Source of the DNA: Rana temporaria
Lineage: Eukaryota > Chordata > Amphibia > Anura > Ranidae
Reading direction: 5' to 3'
Assembly: GCF_905171775.1 (NCBI RefSeq)
Contig: NC_053497.1
Location: 37,981,781-38,045,780, forward strand
DNA length: 64,000 nt
Position 1 is the first letter of the stretch. The number at the start of each line of letters is the position of its first letter. Below the pieces are notes generated by a model. That model was not told the origin of the DNA and made no database searches. It saw only the letters and a list, made by a program, of their open reading frames with translations. Positions 20,705-32,630 of the stretch are shown piece by piece. The position numbers and the translations under genes were made by a program.

Positions 20705-22915
20705 CACTGGCGTAGGAAGGGGGGGGGCAGGGGGTGCTGTTGCACCGGGCGAACCATTTAGGGGGGCGACTTTCCGTGCCTCCTCCTAATTTTAATTTCC
20801 CGTGTCACCGCGACGCGGATGTTCCGAGCGGCCAGCGGCCACCATGTGTAATGTCCAGCCGCCAGCGCCCTGTGATTGGGCATATGGGGGTCATGTGAGG
20901 AGTGGGGCTGGAAGTCCCGCCTCCGCACATGACCGCCATACGCCCAATCACAGAGCGCCGGGAAACTCTGAACATGGCGGCGGGAGACGGCAGGTGCTGA
21001 AAGTGTGAGCCGCCGTCTTCCCCTCCGCTCTGGTGCTCTGCGGTACGGCGCTGTCTGTGTGGAGGGAGCGCATGGAGCGGGCTGCGCGTGGATGGCGCTG
21101 GCGGCCGGCGGGGGAGAGAGTCGGGACTCAGTCTGAAGCAATTCTGTCAGACAGAGAGGTAAGGAGGACTCTGAGGAGGATGGATTTTCACCAAGCTGGG
21201 GGAGGGGGGGGGGTTTGCGAGTATTGCAGGACTTCTACTGTCATGGTCAGTGTCATCATGGTCAGTGTCATCATGGTCAGTATGGTCAGTGTCATGGTCA
21301 GTGTCATCATGGTCAGTATGGTCAGTGTCATGGTCAGTGTCATCATGGTCAGTGTCATCATGGTCAGTGTCATCATGGTCAGTATGGTCAGTGTCATGGT
21401 CAGTGTCATCATGGTCAGTATGGTCAGTGTCATGGTCAGTGTCATGGTCAGTGTCATCATGGTCAGTGTCAGTATGGTCAGTGTCATCATGGTCAGTGTC
21501 ATCATGGTCAGTGTCAGTATGGTCAGTGTCATCATGGTCAGTGTCATCATGGTCAGTATGGTCAGTGTCATCATGGTCAGTGTCATCATGGTCAGTGTCA
21601 TGGTCAGTGTCATGGTCAGTGTCATCATGGTCAGTATGGTCAGTGTCATGGTCAGTGTCATCATGGTCAGTGTCATCATGGTCAGTATGGTCAGTGTCAT
21701 GGTCAGTGTCATCATGGTCAGTGTCATCATGGTCAGTGTCAGTATGGTCAGCGTCATCATGGTCAGTGTCATCATGGTCAGTATGGTCAGTGTCATCATG
21801 GTCAGTGTCATCATGGTCAGTGTCATGGTCAGTGTCATGGTCAGTGTCATCATGGTCAGTATGGTCAGTGTCATGGTCAGTGTCATCATGGTCAGTGTCA
21901 TCATGGTCAGTATGGTCAGTGTCATGGTCAGTGTCATCATGGTCAGTGTCATCATGGTCAGTGTCAGTATGGTCAGCGTCATCATGGTCAGTGTCATCAT
22001 GGTCAGTGTCATCATGGTCAGTGTCATGGTCATGGTCAGTGTCATGGTCATGGTCAGTGTCATGGTCATGGTCATGGTCAGTGTCATGATCAGTGTCATG
22101 GTCATGGTCAGTGTCATGGTCATGGTCAGTGTCATCATGGTCAGTGTCATCATGGTCAGTGTCATGGTCATGGTCAGTGTCATCATGGTCAGTGTCATGG
22201 TCATGGTCAGTGTCATCATGGTCAGTGTCATGGTCATGGTCAGTGTCATCATGGTCAGTGTCAAGGTCAGTGTCATTGTAGGTGTCTGGTCAGTGCAGGT
22301 GTTGGGGGTCAGTACCATTACCGGTTGAACTTTCACATATACACGATCGGCGGCTCTATAGCCTGCCAATTGTGTATATGTGCTGGCTGCGTGCCCCCCT
22401 ACCCCCCTCCAGTACTGCCGCCGCCCCCCCTCCTGACCCCTCACCTTCAATCCCGGGATCCGCTGCCCCATCTGCGGCCCGGGACCGGCTCGGGAGGGTG
22501 TCAGGAGGTAAGATGGGAGGGAGACCAGCATCTTCCTCCTTGCTGATCTCCCTCCAGGCTGTGAATGCAGAAGTGATGTGTATTACATCTGCATTCACCT
22601 GTCAGTCATCTGGCTGCTATAGCCAGAGAGAAGAAGCAGATCTGTGCTTCATCAGCTTCTTTTGGGGTCCCCAGGTGACATTAGGGGTCCTAGAGACCCC
22701 TAATGTCTCCATAAAGAGGACCTGTCAGTGTACCTGTGCTATTATATAGGGGGATTTTTATCCCCCTATGTAATAGCAATGACATAAAGTGTAAAAAAAC
22801 ATAAAAAGAGGGAAAAAAATAAGTAACTATAAAAAAAAGTGGATGTTTATATAGGGGGGGGGGGGGCGAATTTTTTTTTTTGCCCCGGGCGCCCATAACT
22901 CTGGTTACGCCACTG
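20705..22915. mobile_element. nonautonomous hAT-type element with internal minisatellite
   Basis: Ends CACTGGCGTA and TACGCCACTG are inverted repeats of hAT type, flanked by a perfect 8-bp duplication CATGCAAT (20697-20704 and 22916-22923). About half of the 2.2 kb body is the minisatellite at 21236-22285. No transposase is seen. It sits 230 bp upstream of the gene A start codon. Confidence 0.85.
21236..22285. repeat. minisatellite of TGGTCAGTGTCA/TCA blocks
   Basis: About 1.05 kb made of 9-, 12- and 15-bp variants of CATGGTCAGTGT. Because all block lengths are multiples of three, three plus-strand frames and one minus-strand frame stay open for hundreds of codons; none is protein-like. Longer blocks recur, e.g. 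21541-21740 resembles 21780-21980. Confidence 0.95.
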
Positions 22916-22923
22916 CATGCAAT

Positions 22924-23380
22924 CATCAGCAAGAGGGAGCAAGAGGGTTGATTTGCTAAAACTGGAGAAAGAAAAATCTGGTGCAGCTGTGTATGGGAGC
23001 CAATCCTCTTCTAACTTCAGCGTGTTCAATTAAAGTGTAACTCCACTTTTGTTGAGAAAAAAACATTTCCCTCTGGGTGATCTCTGTACATTGCAAGGAT
23101 TATAACAACTTGTGTTGCAGATTCCTACCTTTTGTTATTCTGAAGAAATCCCTGTGTGTATGTCTGTGGTCCTGGGCACAGTGGGTCTAATGGGAGGGGT
23201 TTCATAATTATCAGTCAGCTGTGTAGCTGCAGAACACTAATGAGGAAATCTGCTGGGCCTGCATCCCTTTAGACGTGTTCCTATTGGAAATATCTCTTTT
23301 AAAAATTAAATTTTTGTTGCAAAGGATGCCTGAAATCTGACTTATATCTTAGGCAGACTTCTGGGAAAATCAGTAAGCCA
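22924..23380. other. no gene recognised
   Basis: Contains short stretches like those of dispersed repeats (TTAAAGTGTAACTCCACTTTTG near 23030) but no open frame with homology. Confidence 0.35.
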
Positions 23381-23386
23381 ATCACA

Positions 23387-23754
23387 TGTAGCACTACCCC
23401 CGGGTGGATGCGCGTACCCTGAAGGTGGGTACCGCACCTGGAACGGGGACCCCGCTGGAAAAAAGCACACCGAACACCTGACCTCCCTCACAGATATACC
23501 CTCTCCCAGCATGCCCAGCAAGGGAAAACGTCCTCTGATTGGCTGCTGGGAGAAGATCTGCTCCGCCAGAACCCCTCTGGCGCCAACTGCTGACCAAAGG
23601 TGGCATTGCACTCCCTGACCACAGATTGACCCAGTGGACTTCTGAAACAACAGAGGTCCCAAATTTAAACAAACACTTAGAAGGGAGCAAAGTAATCTCC
23701 CTTCTTCACTAAATTTAAACGTAGTGCCCATGCTGAAAGCAAGAGGGCGCTACA
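23387..23754. repeat. possible solo-LTR-like segment
   Basis: Starts TGTAGCACTACCCCC and ends AGGGCGCTACA, giving TG...CA ends with TGTAGC/GCTACA inverted tips like the gypsy LTR at 50885. No internal homology or convincing target duplication was found. Confidence 0.3.
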
Positions 23755-24139
23755 ATACCATACAGTACTATGCCAGTATATGTGTAAAGGAAAACTGTTA
23801 CCTGGTTGCTGGTTTCCTGCTCCACACATGCAACAGACAAAGTCTCACACAAGAGATAGCTTAACCAAGGATGAGTAGTTTACTTGGTGAAGAAAATAAA
23901 CAAAGGTTATACAGGTAACATTTGACTTCAAACAGAGCCCTGTAAGATAGGGTGACCAGCAGGGCTGGTGCAAGGATTTTTGACACCCTAGGCGAAACCT
24001 CATTTTGCCGCCCCCCACTTTGGCTCTGCCCCTGACTCCACCCCCTTTGAACTTGTAACACATGTGACTTGACACATACACTGACCTACCTGACAAGGGC
24101 TGGTGCTAGACTATTTTGTGCCCTAGGCAAGACCCAGCT

Positions 24140-25740
24140 AATTGGGGAGGAGGGGAGAGGGGGGCTAAGAGAGAGGGCGGCTGAAAGAGAGGGAGGCTGT
24201 GAGAAAAGAGGGTTTGAGAGAGTAGGGGCTGAAAGAGGGAGGGCTGGCTAAGAATGGAGGGAAGGCTAAGAGAGGGGGCTGAGAGAGATGGGGACTGACA
24301 GAGGGGGGCTGGGAGAGGGAAGTAGGAGGGAGGGCTCAGAGAGAGAGGTGTAGGAGGGAGGGCTCAGCGAGAGATAGCGAGAGAGGTAGAAGGGAGGGCT
24401 CAGAGAGAGAGAGAGAGAGGTAGGAGAGAGGACTGAGAGAGGTAGGGAGGGCTGAGAGAGAGACAGGGATAGGGATAGGAGGGAGGGCCGAGAGAGAGAG
24501 GGCTGAGAGAGAGAGGTAGGAGGGAGGGCTGAGAGAGAGAGAGGGAGGTAGGAGGGAGGGCTGAGAGAGAGAGAAAGAGAGGGGCTGAAAGAGAGAGGTA
24601 GGAGGGCTGAGAGAGAGAGGTAGGAGGGAGGGCTGAGAGAGGTAGGGAGGGCTGAGAGAGAGACAGGGATAGGGATAGGAGGGAGGGCCGAGAGAGAGAG
24701 GGCTGAGAGAGAGAGGTAGGAGGGAGGGCTGAGAGAGAGAGAGGGAGGTAGGAGGGAGGGCTGAGAGAGAGAGAAAGAGAGGGGCTGAAAGAGAGAGGTA
24801 GGAGGGCTGAGAGAGAGAGGTAGGAGGGAGGGCTGAGAGAGGTAGGGAGGGCTGAGAGAGAGACAGGGATAGGGATAGGAGGGAGGGCCGAGAGAGAGAG
24901 GGCTGAGAGAGAGAGGTAGGAGGGAGGGCTGAGAGAGAGAGAGGGAGGTAGGAGGGAGGGCTAAGAGAGAGAGGGGGCTGAGAGAGAGAGAAAGAGAGGG
25001 GCTGAAAGAGAGAGGTAGGAGGGCTGAGAGAGAGAGGTAGGAGGGAGGGCTGAGAGAGGTAGGGAGGGCTGAGAGAGAGACGGGGATAGGGATAGGAGGG
25101 AGGGCCGAGAGAGAGAGGGCTGAGAGAGAGAGGTAGGAGGGAGGGCTGAGAGGGAGAGAGGGAGGTAGGAGGGAGGGCTAAGAGAGAGAGGGGGCTGAGA
25201 GAGAGAGAAAGAGAGGGGCTGAAAGAGAGAGGTAGGAGGGCTGAGAGAGAGAGGTAGGAGGGAGGGCTGAGAGAGAGAGAAAGGGGGCTGAAAGAGAGAG
25301 GTAGGAGGGAGGGCTGAGAGAGAGAGAGGTAGGAGAGAGGGCTGAGAGAGGTGTAGGAGGGAGGGCTGAGAGAGAGAGAGAGGTAGGAGGGAGGGCTGAG
25401 AGAGGGGGAGCCAAGAGATAGAAAGAGAGGGGGCCGAGAGAGGGGGGGCCAAGAGAGAGAGGGGGCCGAGAGAGAGGGGGTGTTAGGTGAGTGGGGTCTG
25501 AGAGAGGGAGGGCTAAGAATGGAGGGGGGGCCAAGAGAGGGGGGCTGAAAAAGAAGGGAGGGGGCTTAGAGAGAGGGAGGGGGCTTAGAGAGAGGGAGGG
25601 CTAAGAATGGAGGGGGGGCCAAGAGAGGGGGGCTGAAAGAGAAGGGAGGGGGCTTAGAGAGAGGGAGGCTGAGAGAATAGGGTGGGCTGAGAGAATAGGG
25701 AGGGCTAGGAGAGAAGGGAGGGGGCTTAGAGAGAGGGGGG
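24140..25740. repeat. purine-rich satellite (GGAGGGCTGAGAGAGAGAGG)
   Basis: About 1.6 kb of nearly pure G/A on the plus strand. A higher-order unit of about 200 bp is marked by GACAGGGATAGGGATAGG near 24462, 24662 and 24862, with a diverged copy near 25078. Minus-strand open frames are Ser/Leu/Pro repeat artefacts. Confidence 0.9.
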
Positions 25741-26956
25741 ATGGCTGAGAGTATAGGGATGGCTGAGAGTATAGGGAGGGCTGAGAGTATAGGGAGGGCT
25801 GAGAGAATAGGGAGGGCTGAGAGTATAGGGGGGGCTGAGAGTATAGGGGGGGCTGAGAGTATAGGGATGGCTGAGAGTATAGGGATGGCTGAGAGTATAG
25901 GGGGGGCTGAGAGAATAGGGGGGGCTGAGAGAATAGAGAGGGCTGAGAGTATAGAGAGGGCTGAGAGTATAGGGGGGGCTGAGAGAATAGGGGGGGCTGA
26001 GAGAATAGAGAGGGCTGAGAGAATAGAGAGGGCTGAGAGTATAGGGATGGCTGAGAGTATAGGGGGGCTGAGAGTATAGGGGGGGCTGAGAGTATAGGGG
26101 GGGCTGAGAGTATAGGGGGGGCTGAGAGAATAGAGAGGGCTGAGAGTATAGGGATGACTGAGAGTATAGGGATGGCTGAGAGTATAGGGATGGCTGAGAG
26201 TATAGGGGGGGCTGAGAGTATAGGGATGGCTGAGAGTATAGGGATGGCTGAGAGTATAGGGGGGGCTGAGAGTATAGGGGGGGCTGAGAGTATAGGGGGG
26301 GGCTGAGAGTATAGGGGGGGCTGAGAGAATAGAGAGGGCTGAGAGTATAGGGATGGCTGAGAGTATAGGGATGGCTGAGAGTATAGGGGGGGGCTGAGAG
26401 TATAGGGGGGGCTGAGAGTATAGGGATGGCTGAGAGTATAGGGATGGCTGAGAGTATAGGGATGGCTGAGAGTATAGGGGGGCTGAGAGTATAGGGATGG
26501 CTGAGAGTATAGGGATGGCTGAGAGTATAGGGATGGCTGAGAGTATAGGGATGGCTGAGAGTATAGGGGGGCTGAGAGTATAGGGATGGCTGAGAGTATA
26601 GGGGGGGCTGAGAGTATAGGGGGGGCTGAGAGTATAGGGAGGGCTGAGAGAATAGGGATGGCTGAGAGTATAGGGATGGCTGAGAGTATAGGGATGGCTG
26701 AGAGTATAGGGATGGCTGAGAGTATAGGGATGGCTGAGAGTATAGGGGGGGCTGAGAGTATAGGGGGGGCTGAGAGTATAGGGGGGGCTGAGAGTATAGG
26801 GGGGGCTGAGAGTATAGGGAGGGCTGAGAGAATAGGGATGGCTGAGAGTATAGGGATGGCTGAGAGTATAGGGATGGCTGAGAGTATAGGGGGGGCTGAG
26901 AGTATAGGGATGGCTGAGAGTATAGGGGGGGCTGAGAGTATAGGGGGGGGCTGAGA
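25740..26956. repeat. 18-bp minisatellite GGCTGAGAGTATAGGGRK
   Basis: About 65 copies of an 18-bp unit, varying mainly in the G run (GGGATGG, GGGAGGG, GGGGGGG). Long open frames on both strands arise because 18 is divisible by three. Confidence 0.95.
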
Positions 26957-27659
26957 GTAATTGGGAACATAACACTGATGGAAGTTGCATAACTAATTAA
27001 CCATAAAACAATATTTTTAGCCTTTGAATCTAGTACCAGGTAAATTCATTAGGCACAGTGTTAGTTTTAACATTGTACGCGCAAGTCTTAGCTAATGACA
27101 ATAATAAAGTATTTCACAATCACACACCGTGTGGGCTGACAGTCCAGGAAGCGAGAGATTACACACGCGGGCTCCTCTTCTCTGTCGTGACTCGTGGGTC
27201 GGTCTGGAGCCTGGAGGAGGGAATCGTGTCACATTGAGGGGCGGAGCGCTGCACCCACGCTCAGCACCTCATTGGCTGGCATGGCACCTGTCCTGGGTAC
27301 ACAGCGGCAGCCAGATTGCAGGGATTGGCGGGTGGTGGCGACTCACTGCCAATCAGAATCATGCACGGCACACACACAGCGCTGCCCAGAAGGACCGTGA
27401 CCTGCAAGCAGCAATTATGCCCTTTGCAGGAAGCACACACAGTGAGTGGCACTCCGGATGCGCACCATCAGAGTCAGCACAAACAGGACACACTGAGGCA
27501 GCACTACTGCGGTGGAGCCGCGCTAGCTGTGGCTACCGCCAGGCCCCCAGTGAACTGATCCATCCGGGCCGACCTGCACCCTCCCGGCTAGGCAGCAGTG
27601 CGCCCCTGGGCGGCAGTGCGCTCTAGGCGGCTGCCTAGTTCGCCTAGTGGGAGCGCCGG
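26957..27659. other. no gene; GC-rich right flank of the inner hAT element
   Basis: Non-repetitive sequence between the minisatellite and the hAT terminus. A 165-codon open frame here (27129-27626) shows no recognisable domain and is not supported. Confidence 0.4.
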
Positions 27660-28204
27660 CCCTGGTGACCAGACATCCCCAGTTTCCGGGGACAGTCCCC
27701 TGATTGAGGACACTGTCCCCGGACCAAGTCTGTCCCTGGTTTTGTCCCCAGATTGGATTTAATAAGGGGCAGGGGCAATTTTAAAGACAATCAGTGCAGA
27801 ATTAAAATAAAAAAAATTGAATTACACACCCCCGCTCCGCCGTGCCTACTAGCATAGGGGGTTGTACTTTTCCCATTATCTGTGCCCCTTTCTGATGATC
27901 ATGTGCTGGTCGGAGCGGAGGGAATATTTCTTCAGTTTCGGGCGCATGGCCATTCAGCTCCACTCGCATGTTCTTCTGCCTTGGCTCAAATCCTGGCCAG
28001 CCACATGCCGATCTCCTTGCCTTCCCTGGCAGAGTGATCTTCCTCCGCTCACCATCCAGTAGTAGCCGGGCCCCGAAGAGTAAGACTTGAGAGGCTGTGA
28101 GGTGGGCGGCGACGGGCAGAGAGTCGCTGATTGTTGCCATTACTAGTAATGAAAAAATATGTCCCCAGATTTCATTTTAAAAATCTGGTCACCTTACTGT
28201 AAGA

Positions 28205-29270
28205 GTCAATGGTATAGAGGTCTATAACAGGCTCAGAATTAGGCTATACAAAAAGGTCCTAGTAACAACCTGAGGTCGGACCTGAGTAAGTACACAGTGG
28301 AGCAATCCCCCAATGCACTGATGCCAGCAATGGGATACCGCTCCACCCCAAAATAGCAAACGACTATATAAAAGAATACAGACAGTTATATCACATGTAT
28401 GAGTCTTTGGCTCCCTCCAATGGAACAGTTCCACCAACACATGTCCTGCTGTGACAGCTTAAACAGCCAACTGAATTAATGGTTGTTTCTTCAAGTTCAG
28501 GGTAATCTTCTGCTAGCGTTAGTTGGTGCACTTTAGTAATTTGTAATCCAACAAGAGATGTGCAGAAAAGAACAAACACCTAAAGTATCTAGTGTGAGGG
28601 CAATAAAGGCGCTGATCCTCCCAAAGTGCAATGTCACTCCAGGGTGCAATGTGTCCCTACTTGTGGCACGGCAACTTCCAGAAAGTGTAAGTGAGGCTAT
28701 GGGAATCATCTTCCTGCAACACAGTTTTTCATATTGGTGGGCAGGTGCCCTCTCACCAAATGAGGCCTCACCTCGCCAGTATGCTCTGTTCTGGTTCCTG
28801 GTCCTCCGCGCAGCCGTTCACAAGGTGGATAGGCGACTCCGGATGCTGTGGTATGGATCCCTCTGTTAGGCGATCCGGTCGCCCAACTTTAGGCCCAGGC
28901 TTCTCCGGCCTAAAGTCACTCAATGTAGGCGTCTTGCGTATTAAGAGATGGCATCCCAAGAGGCTGGAACAAAGCCTTCCCTTGCCTTAAATACTCTCTC
29001 CCAGCAGGCTGTGCGTGGCACAATGCACTTTGGTAGCACAGTGGTGCTGTGGGCATTGTAGTCTATTTCTAATACACAGTAGTAGAGTCTCTGTCTCTCT
29101 GTACTACAATGTCCATCATGCATTGATCCAATATAGCTGAACCAAACAAACTGCAGCACAATAATAAATGGACACCAGAGGGAGCTGAGTTCCTGTTAGG
29201 CACAAACAGTCTATTATCTACGTTCACAAAGTGACACCTTGCTACACACAAGCAGGAAATTATGTTTCTA
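28205..29270. other. no gene recognised
   Basis: No exon-like homology. The style (GTTAGGCACAAACAGTC, CCTTGCTACACAC at the right end) could fit an old LTR remnant, but I could not pair its ends. Confidence 0.3.
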
Positions 29271-29553
29271 GGGGTTATTTATAAAAGGCAAATCCACTTT
29301 GCACTAAAAGTGCACTACACTTGAAATTGCAGTGAATCTGAGGGGTAGATCTGAAATGAGGGGAAGCTCTGCTGATTTTATCATCCAATCACATGCAAGC
29401 TAAAATGCTGTTTTTTCATTTCCTTGTATGTCCCCCCTCAGATCTACAGCGACTGCACTTCCAAGTGCACTTTTAGTGCAATTTCAAGTGCACTTTGCAC
29501 TTGTGGTTTGCACTTGTAGTGCAAAATGGATTTGCCTTTAGTAAATAACCCCC
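29271..29553. mobile_element. MITE with AAAGGCAAATCCA-type termini
   Basis: GGGGTTATTTATAAAAGGCA at the left and its near-complement TGCCTTTAGTAAATAACCCC at the right, followed inward by GCACTAAAAGTGCA-type sequence on both sides. The interior is hairpin-prone. No target duplication was identified. Confidence 0.75.
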
Positions 29554-30709
29554 AAAATCTGATAATGTATAAGAAGAGCACTGGTCTGTACTAAACTACA
29601 ACAGCCAATCGTAGTTCAATTTTGTCATAATAAAGTGATTATGTACCAAATACAGTAAATAACAAAATAAATAAATAGATTCTTCAATTTTAGAAGTAAA
29701 AATAAATAAATAAATGTAGTGCGGCCCCGATGGAGCCGCTGGCTTTGATGGTCCTGTTTCCCCAAACTTAGTGCGCACACAGCCAGGCATACAGCATTTT
29801 CTTCTTTCAATTAAACAATCTAGAGGTGTCTTTTTATACGTTTATTGCTGAATTGACTGAGGATACTTCTCCTCTCACTATTGTGAAAGAGACTACCACG
29901 CAGTTCACTACTTGCTGGGAGAATTAAGGGTGCACCAAATGGAAATGTTGATGCCGAAACCAAAACCGCAAATGCAGGATGCACTTAGCCGCAAAATGAC
30001 AGTTTTTGAAAAATATTTATACATAAAATTGTATTATTTCTTTTTACTTTCAATCGTTTTTATTGGAGATTTCAAAATACAAGACATGAAAAAGGATTAA
30101 AAGCCAGAGCCCTGGCTACTTTGTCAGAACAAAATCACAATATAAAAACAAAGTCAATGAGAAATAAGATAATCTCCGCAGAGCCTCAAAGCTTATATAT
30201 GTATCAAACATGATGGTGAGAATGGCTCATAATCAAAAATAATCAACTAGGTAATAAGATGTTGCACAAGGTCTGTGGAACCTATTATCTGGCAAACAAA
30301 AAATATGGGCTCTTACCCCCAACATAGGAAAAGGTAACAATGTTTCTTATATTTCTTCTGTGTTGGCTGAGCAATGTTATTGATAAGCAATGCCCAGCTG
30401 TGTTTTTTTCATGACAGCTCTAATTGCTGGGACTTTGTTTATACTTCAGCTGTCAAAGGGGAACCCCACTGACAGCTGAATAAGCAAGTGGCAACCTCGT
30501 TTCCCAGCTTTTTTTGTTTACATTTCAGTTGTCAGTGGGGGAATCCCGCTGACAGTTGAAAGAACCAAGCCTAAAAGCATCGGTTTCAGGTATCGGAGCA
30601 TTGGCATCAGTAACGATACCGTATCAGCACCGATACCGATAGCGGTGCAGCCCTACTTTTTTTTTTTTATATTTTCAGCTTTACATTTTTTTATATACAC
30701 TGTACTTAT
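29554..30709. other. no gene; repeat fragments
   Basis: 30390-30560 contains paired motifs around CAGCTGTCAAAGGGGAACCC and CAGTTGTCAGTGGGGGAATC. The remainder is AT-rich with no homology. Confidence 0.4.
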
Positions 30710-31579
30710 TTAACCTCCCTGGCGGTATGATTCTTTCAGAAAAAACATGCTGAAAGCGGTACCATTATTTGCAAGGAAATTTGGCGTTTTATATTGTAGG
30801 TCTGTAATTTTTAGAAATAACTCACTTAAATCTGACCAAACAAGATTCTAATAGGCATCCCGTGTATTAAATTTTTTTAAAAACAAAATTATAAATTATA
30901 ATATAATAAATAATTATAAATAATTATAACAAATAATAATATAATTATAATAAAAATTATTCAATAATGTAATCAAATTAAAATCACTGAAATTTGATCA
31001 GTTGCAGAATTGTTGCTGTCATTATTTTTTTTTTTTATGACGAATTTCCCCACAAATCGCTATCGCACAATTCTGCAAGTGATTATAATTTATTATCGCT
31101 GTTTTTTAGCTGATCTAAAACTATTTTTGACATAAAGGGACACTTTTGGTTGTTATGGACAATCTACAGTTTGCAGGGAGAAAAAAAGGTTTTTATTATA
31201 TAAAATGACATGCAGGACACTGGGCAGACCACTAGGGACAGGGGGGGTGTGTTTTTTTTACATACAGTACTGTAATCTATAAGATTACAGTATACTGTAT
31301 GTAATGTGTTTGTTTACGTTTTGAATTTGGCGCCGTTCTCCGTCCCCGTGCGTCGTAACGTCGCAGGGAACGGAGATCGGCGTCACACGGAGGCACTATG
31401 TGAATCGAGCGAGGTCCCGCTCGCTCACACAGCGCGGTGGCATCGCTGGATCCAGGGACAAGGTAAGTAAAAAGTGCCTGTGGATTCAGCGAGGCGAGCC
31501 GAGACTGACTCGGGGTTACCGATAGTAGCAGGAAAATCTAACCCCGAGTCAGTCTCGGGAAGACCGCCAGGGAGGTTAA
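30710..31579. mobile_element. complete TTAA element, CCTCCCTGGCGGT termini
   Basis: TTAA at 30710-30713 and 31576-31579 flanks exact 13-bp inverted repeats CCTCCCTGGCGGT / ACCGCCAGGGAGG. Near the right end GACTGACTCGGGGTTA is complemented by TAACCCCGAGTCAGTC, forming a subterminal hairpin. It is a nonautonomous piggyBac- or Kolobok-style element with no gene. Confidence 0.85.
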
Positions 31580-32226
31580 AAAAATAATATTAATTCATTT
31601 GTTTTTATTACACATTTCTTTTTTAAAAATGTCCCCCAGTTCTGTGATTTCCTGTCATGTAGTTTTCAAAAAAATCGCCTACATTACACACCTCGAGGCT
31701 TGAGAAAATGGGCAGAAAGCCAAGAAACATCTTGCCTGTGAAATCCAGGCTGTCCGCAGTCTAGCATATGCTGTGACACCCAACTCTTAACCAGACCATG
31801 AAGTTATTTCTATTGCCAGTTGCTTTAGATTACCAGCTTCTGGATGAGCCTGCTCTGCAGTGCTGTGTGTGTCCTGGATCTCTCTCTATCCTCATCTGTC
31901 ATCAGTGCTGGATTAAATTCTGTGGAGGCCCCTAGGAAGTCCTAACTTTACAACCCCCTTTGTAGGTTTCTGGAGGTTTTTTGTGTGCGTGTGCTCTCGT
32001 GGGATAAGTAGTGTAGTCATGTGCATGTTGGCGGCTATGCAGATGACATCACTACCGTACATTACACGTACGTAGGTTGCACCCAAAATCTTTTACAAAC
32101 TGACAGCTGAAAGATAAGCTTTTAAGAGACAAACTGTAATGTGAACCTGATGTCTATGGTTTGTGTACAAGTTGCTATTGGGTACATTACATTAATACAG
32201 TATTTTCATTTATAGAGTCTTTAGTG
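31580..32226. other. no gene recognised
   Basis: Intergenic sequence without clear repeat ends or exon homology. Confidence 0.35.
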
Positions 32227-32229
32227 TAA

Positions 32230-32627
32230 TGCCGCGTACACACGGTCGTTTTTCGGCATTAAAAAAAAACTTTTTTAAAAACGTCATTTTTCGGCAAGCA
32301 AGTTATGAGACGGGAGCGCTCGTTCTGGTAAAACTACCGTTCATAATGGAGTAAGCACATTCATCACGCTGTAACAGACAAAAAAGCGTGAATCAACTTT
32401 TACTAACAAGGAATCAGCTAAAAGCAGCCCAAAGGCAAATAGAACTTCCCCTTCAGAATGCCGTCGTACGTGTTGTACGTCACCACGCTTTGTTCATCAT
32501 TTTTCAAAAACGATGGTGTGTGGGCAACATCGTTTTTATACAATGAAGTTGGAAAAACTTCGTTTTTTGGACATGCTGAAAAACGACGTTTTTTTTCATG
32601 CCGAAAAATGACCGTGTGTACGTGGCA
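32230..32627. mobile_element. Harbinger-type MITE, TAA duplication
   Basis: TGCCGCGTACACACGGTCGT and its near-complement ACCGTGTGTACGTGGCA are flanked on both sides by TAA (32227-32229, 32628-32630). The inner arms repeat GTTTTTCGGCA-type sequence. 398 bp, no gene. Confidence 0.85.
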
Positions 32628-32630
32628 TAA

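Larger units (their letters stand above)
23960..27664. mobile_element. inner hAT-type element with large internal minisatellites
   Basis: CAGGGCTGGTGC and GCGCCGGCCCTG are inverted ends, flanked by the 8-bp duplication GTGACCAG (23952-23959, 27665-27672), which is itself part of the outer element's terminus. A second copy of the left-end sequence occurs near 24097 (AGGGCTGGTGCTAGAC), suggesting internal duplication. Some 2.8 kb of the 3.7 kb is tandem repeat. No transposase is seen. Confidence 0.82.
23948..28196. mobile_element. outer hAT-type MITE, split by another hAT element
   Basis: TAGGGTGACCAGA and TCTGGTCACCTTA are 13-bp inverted repeats with one mismatch, flanked by the perfect 8-bp duplication CTGTAAGA (23940-23947, 28197-28204). 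Removing the inner insertion leaves about 540 bp. It carries no gene. Confidence 0.85.

Noticed and set aside
21033..22546. Overlapping frames of 431, 443, 279 and 447 codons
   Set aside because: They arise from blocks whose lengths are multiples of three; composition is repeat-driven on both strands.
25566..26990. 474- and 414-codon minus-strand frames
   Set aside because: Pure translation of an 18-bp minisatellite (Tyr-Thr-Leu-Ser-Pro-Pro type repeats); no start context, domain or exon signals.
27129..27626. 165-codon frame in GC-rich sequence
   Set aside because: Inside a nonautonomous hAT element, with no domain, splice signal or conserved composition.
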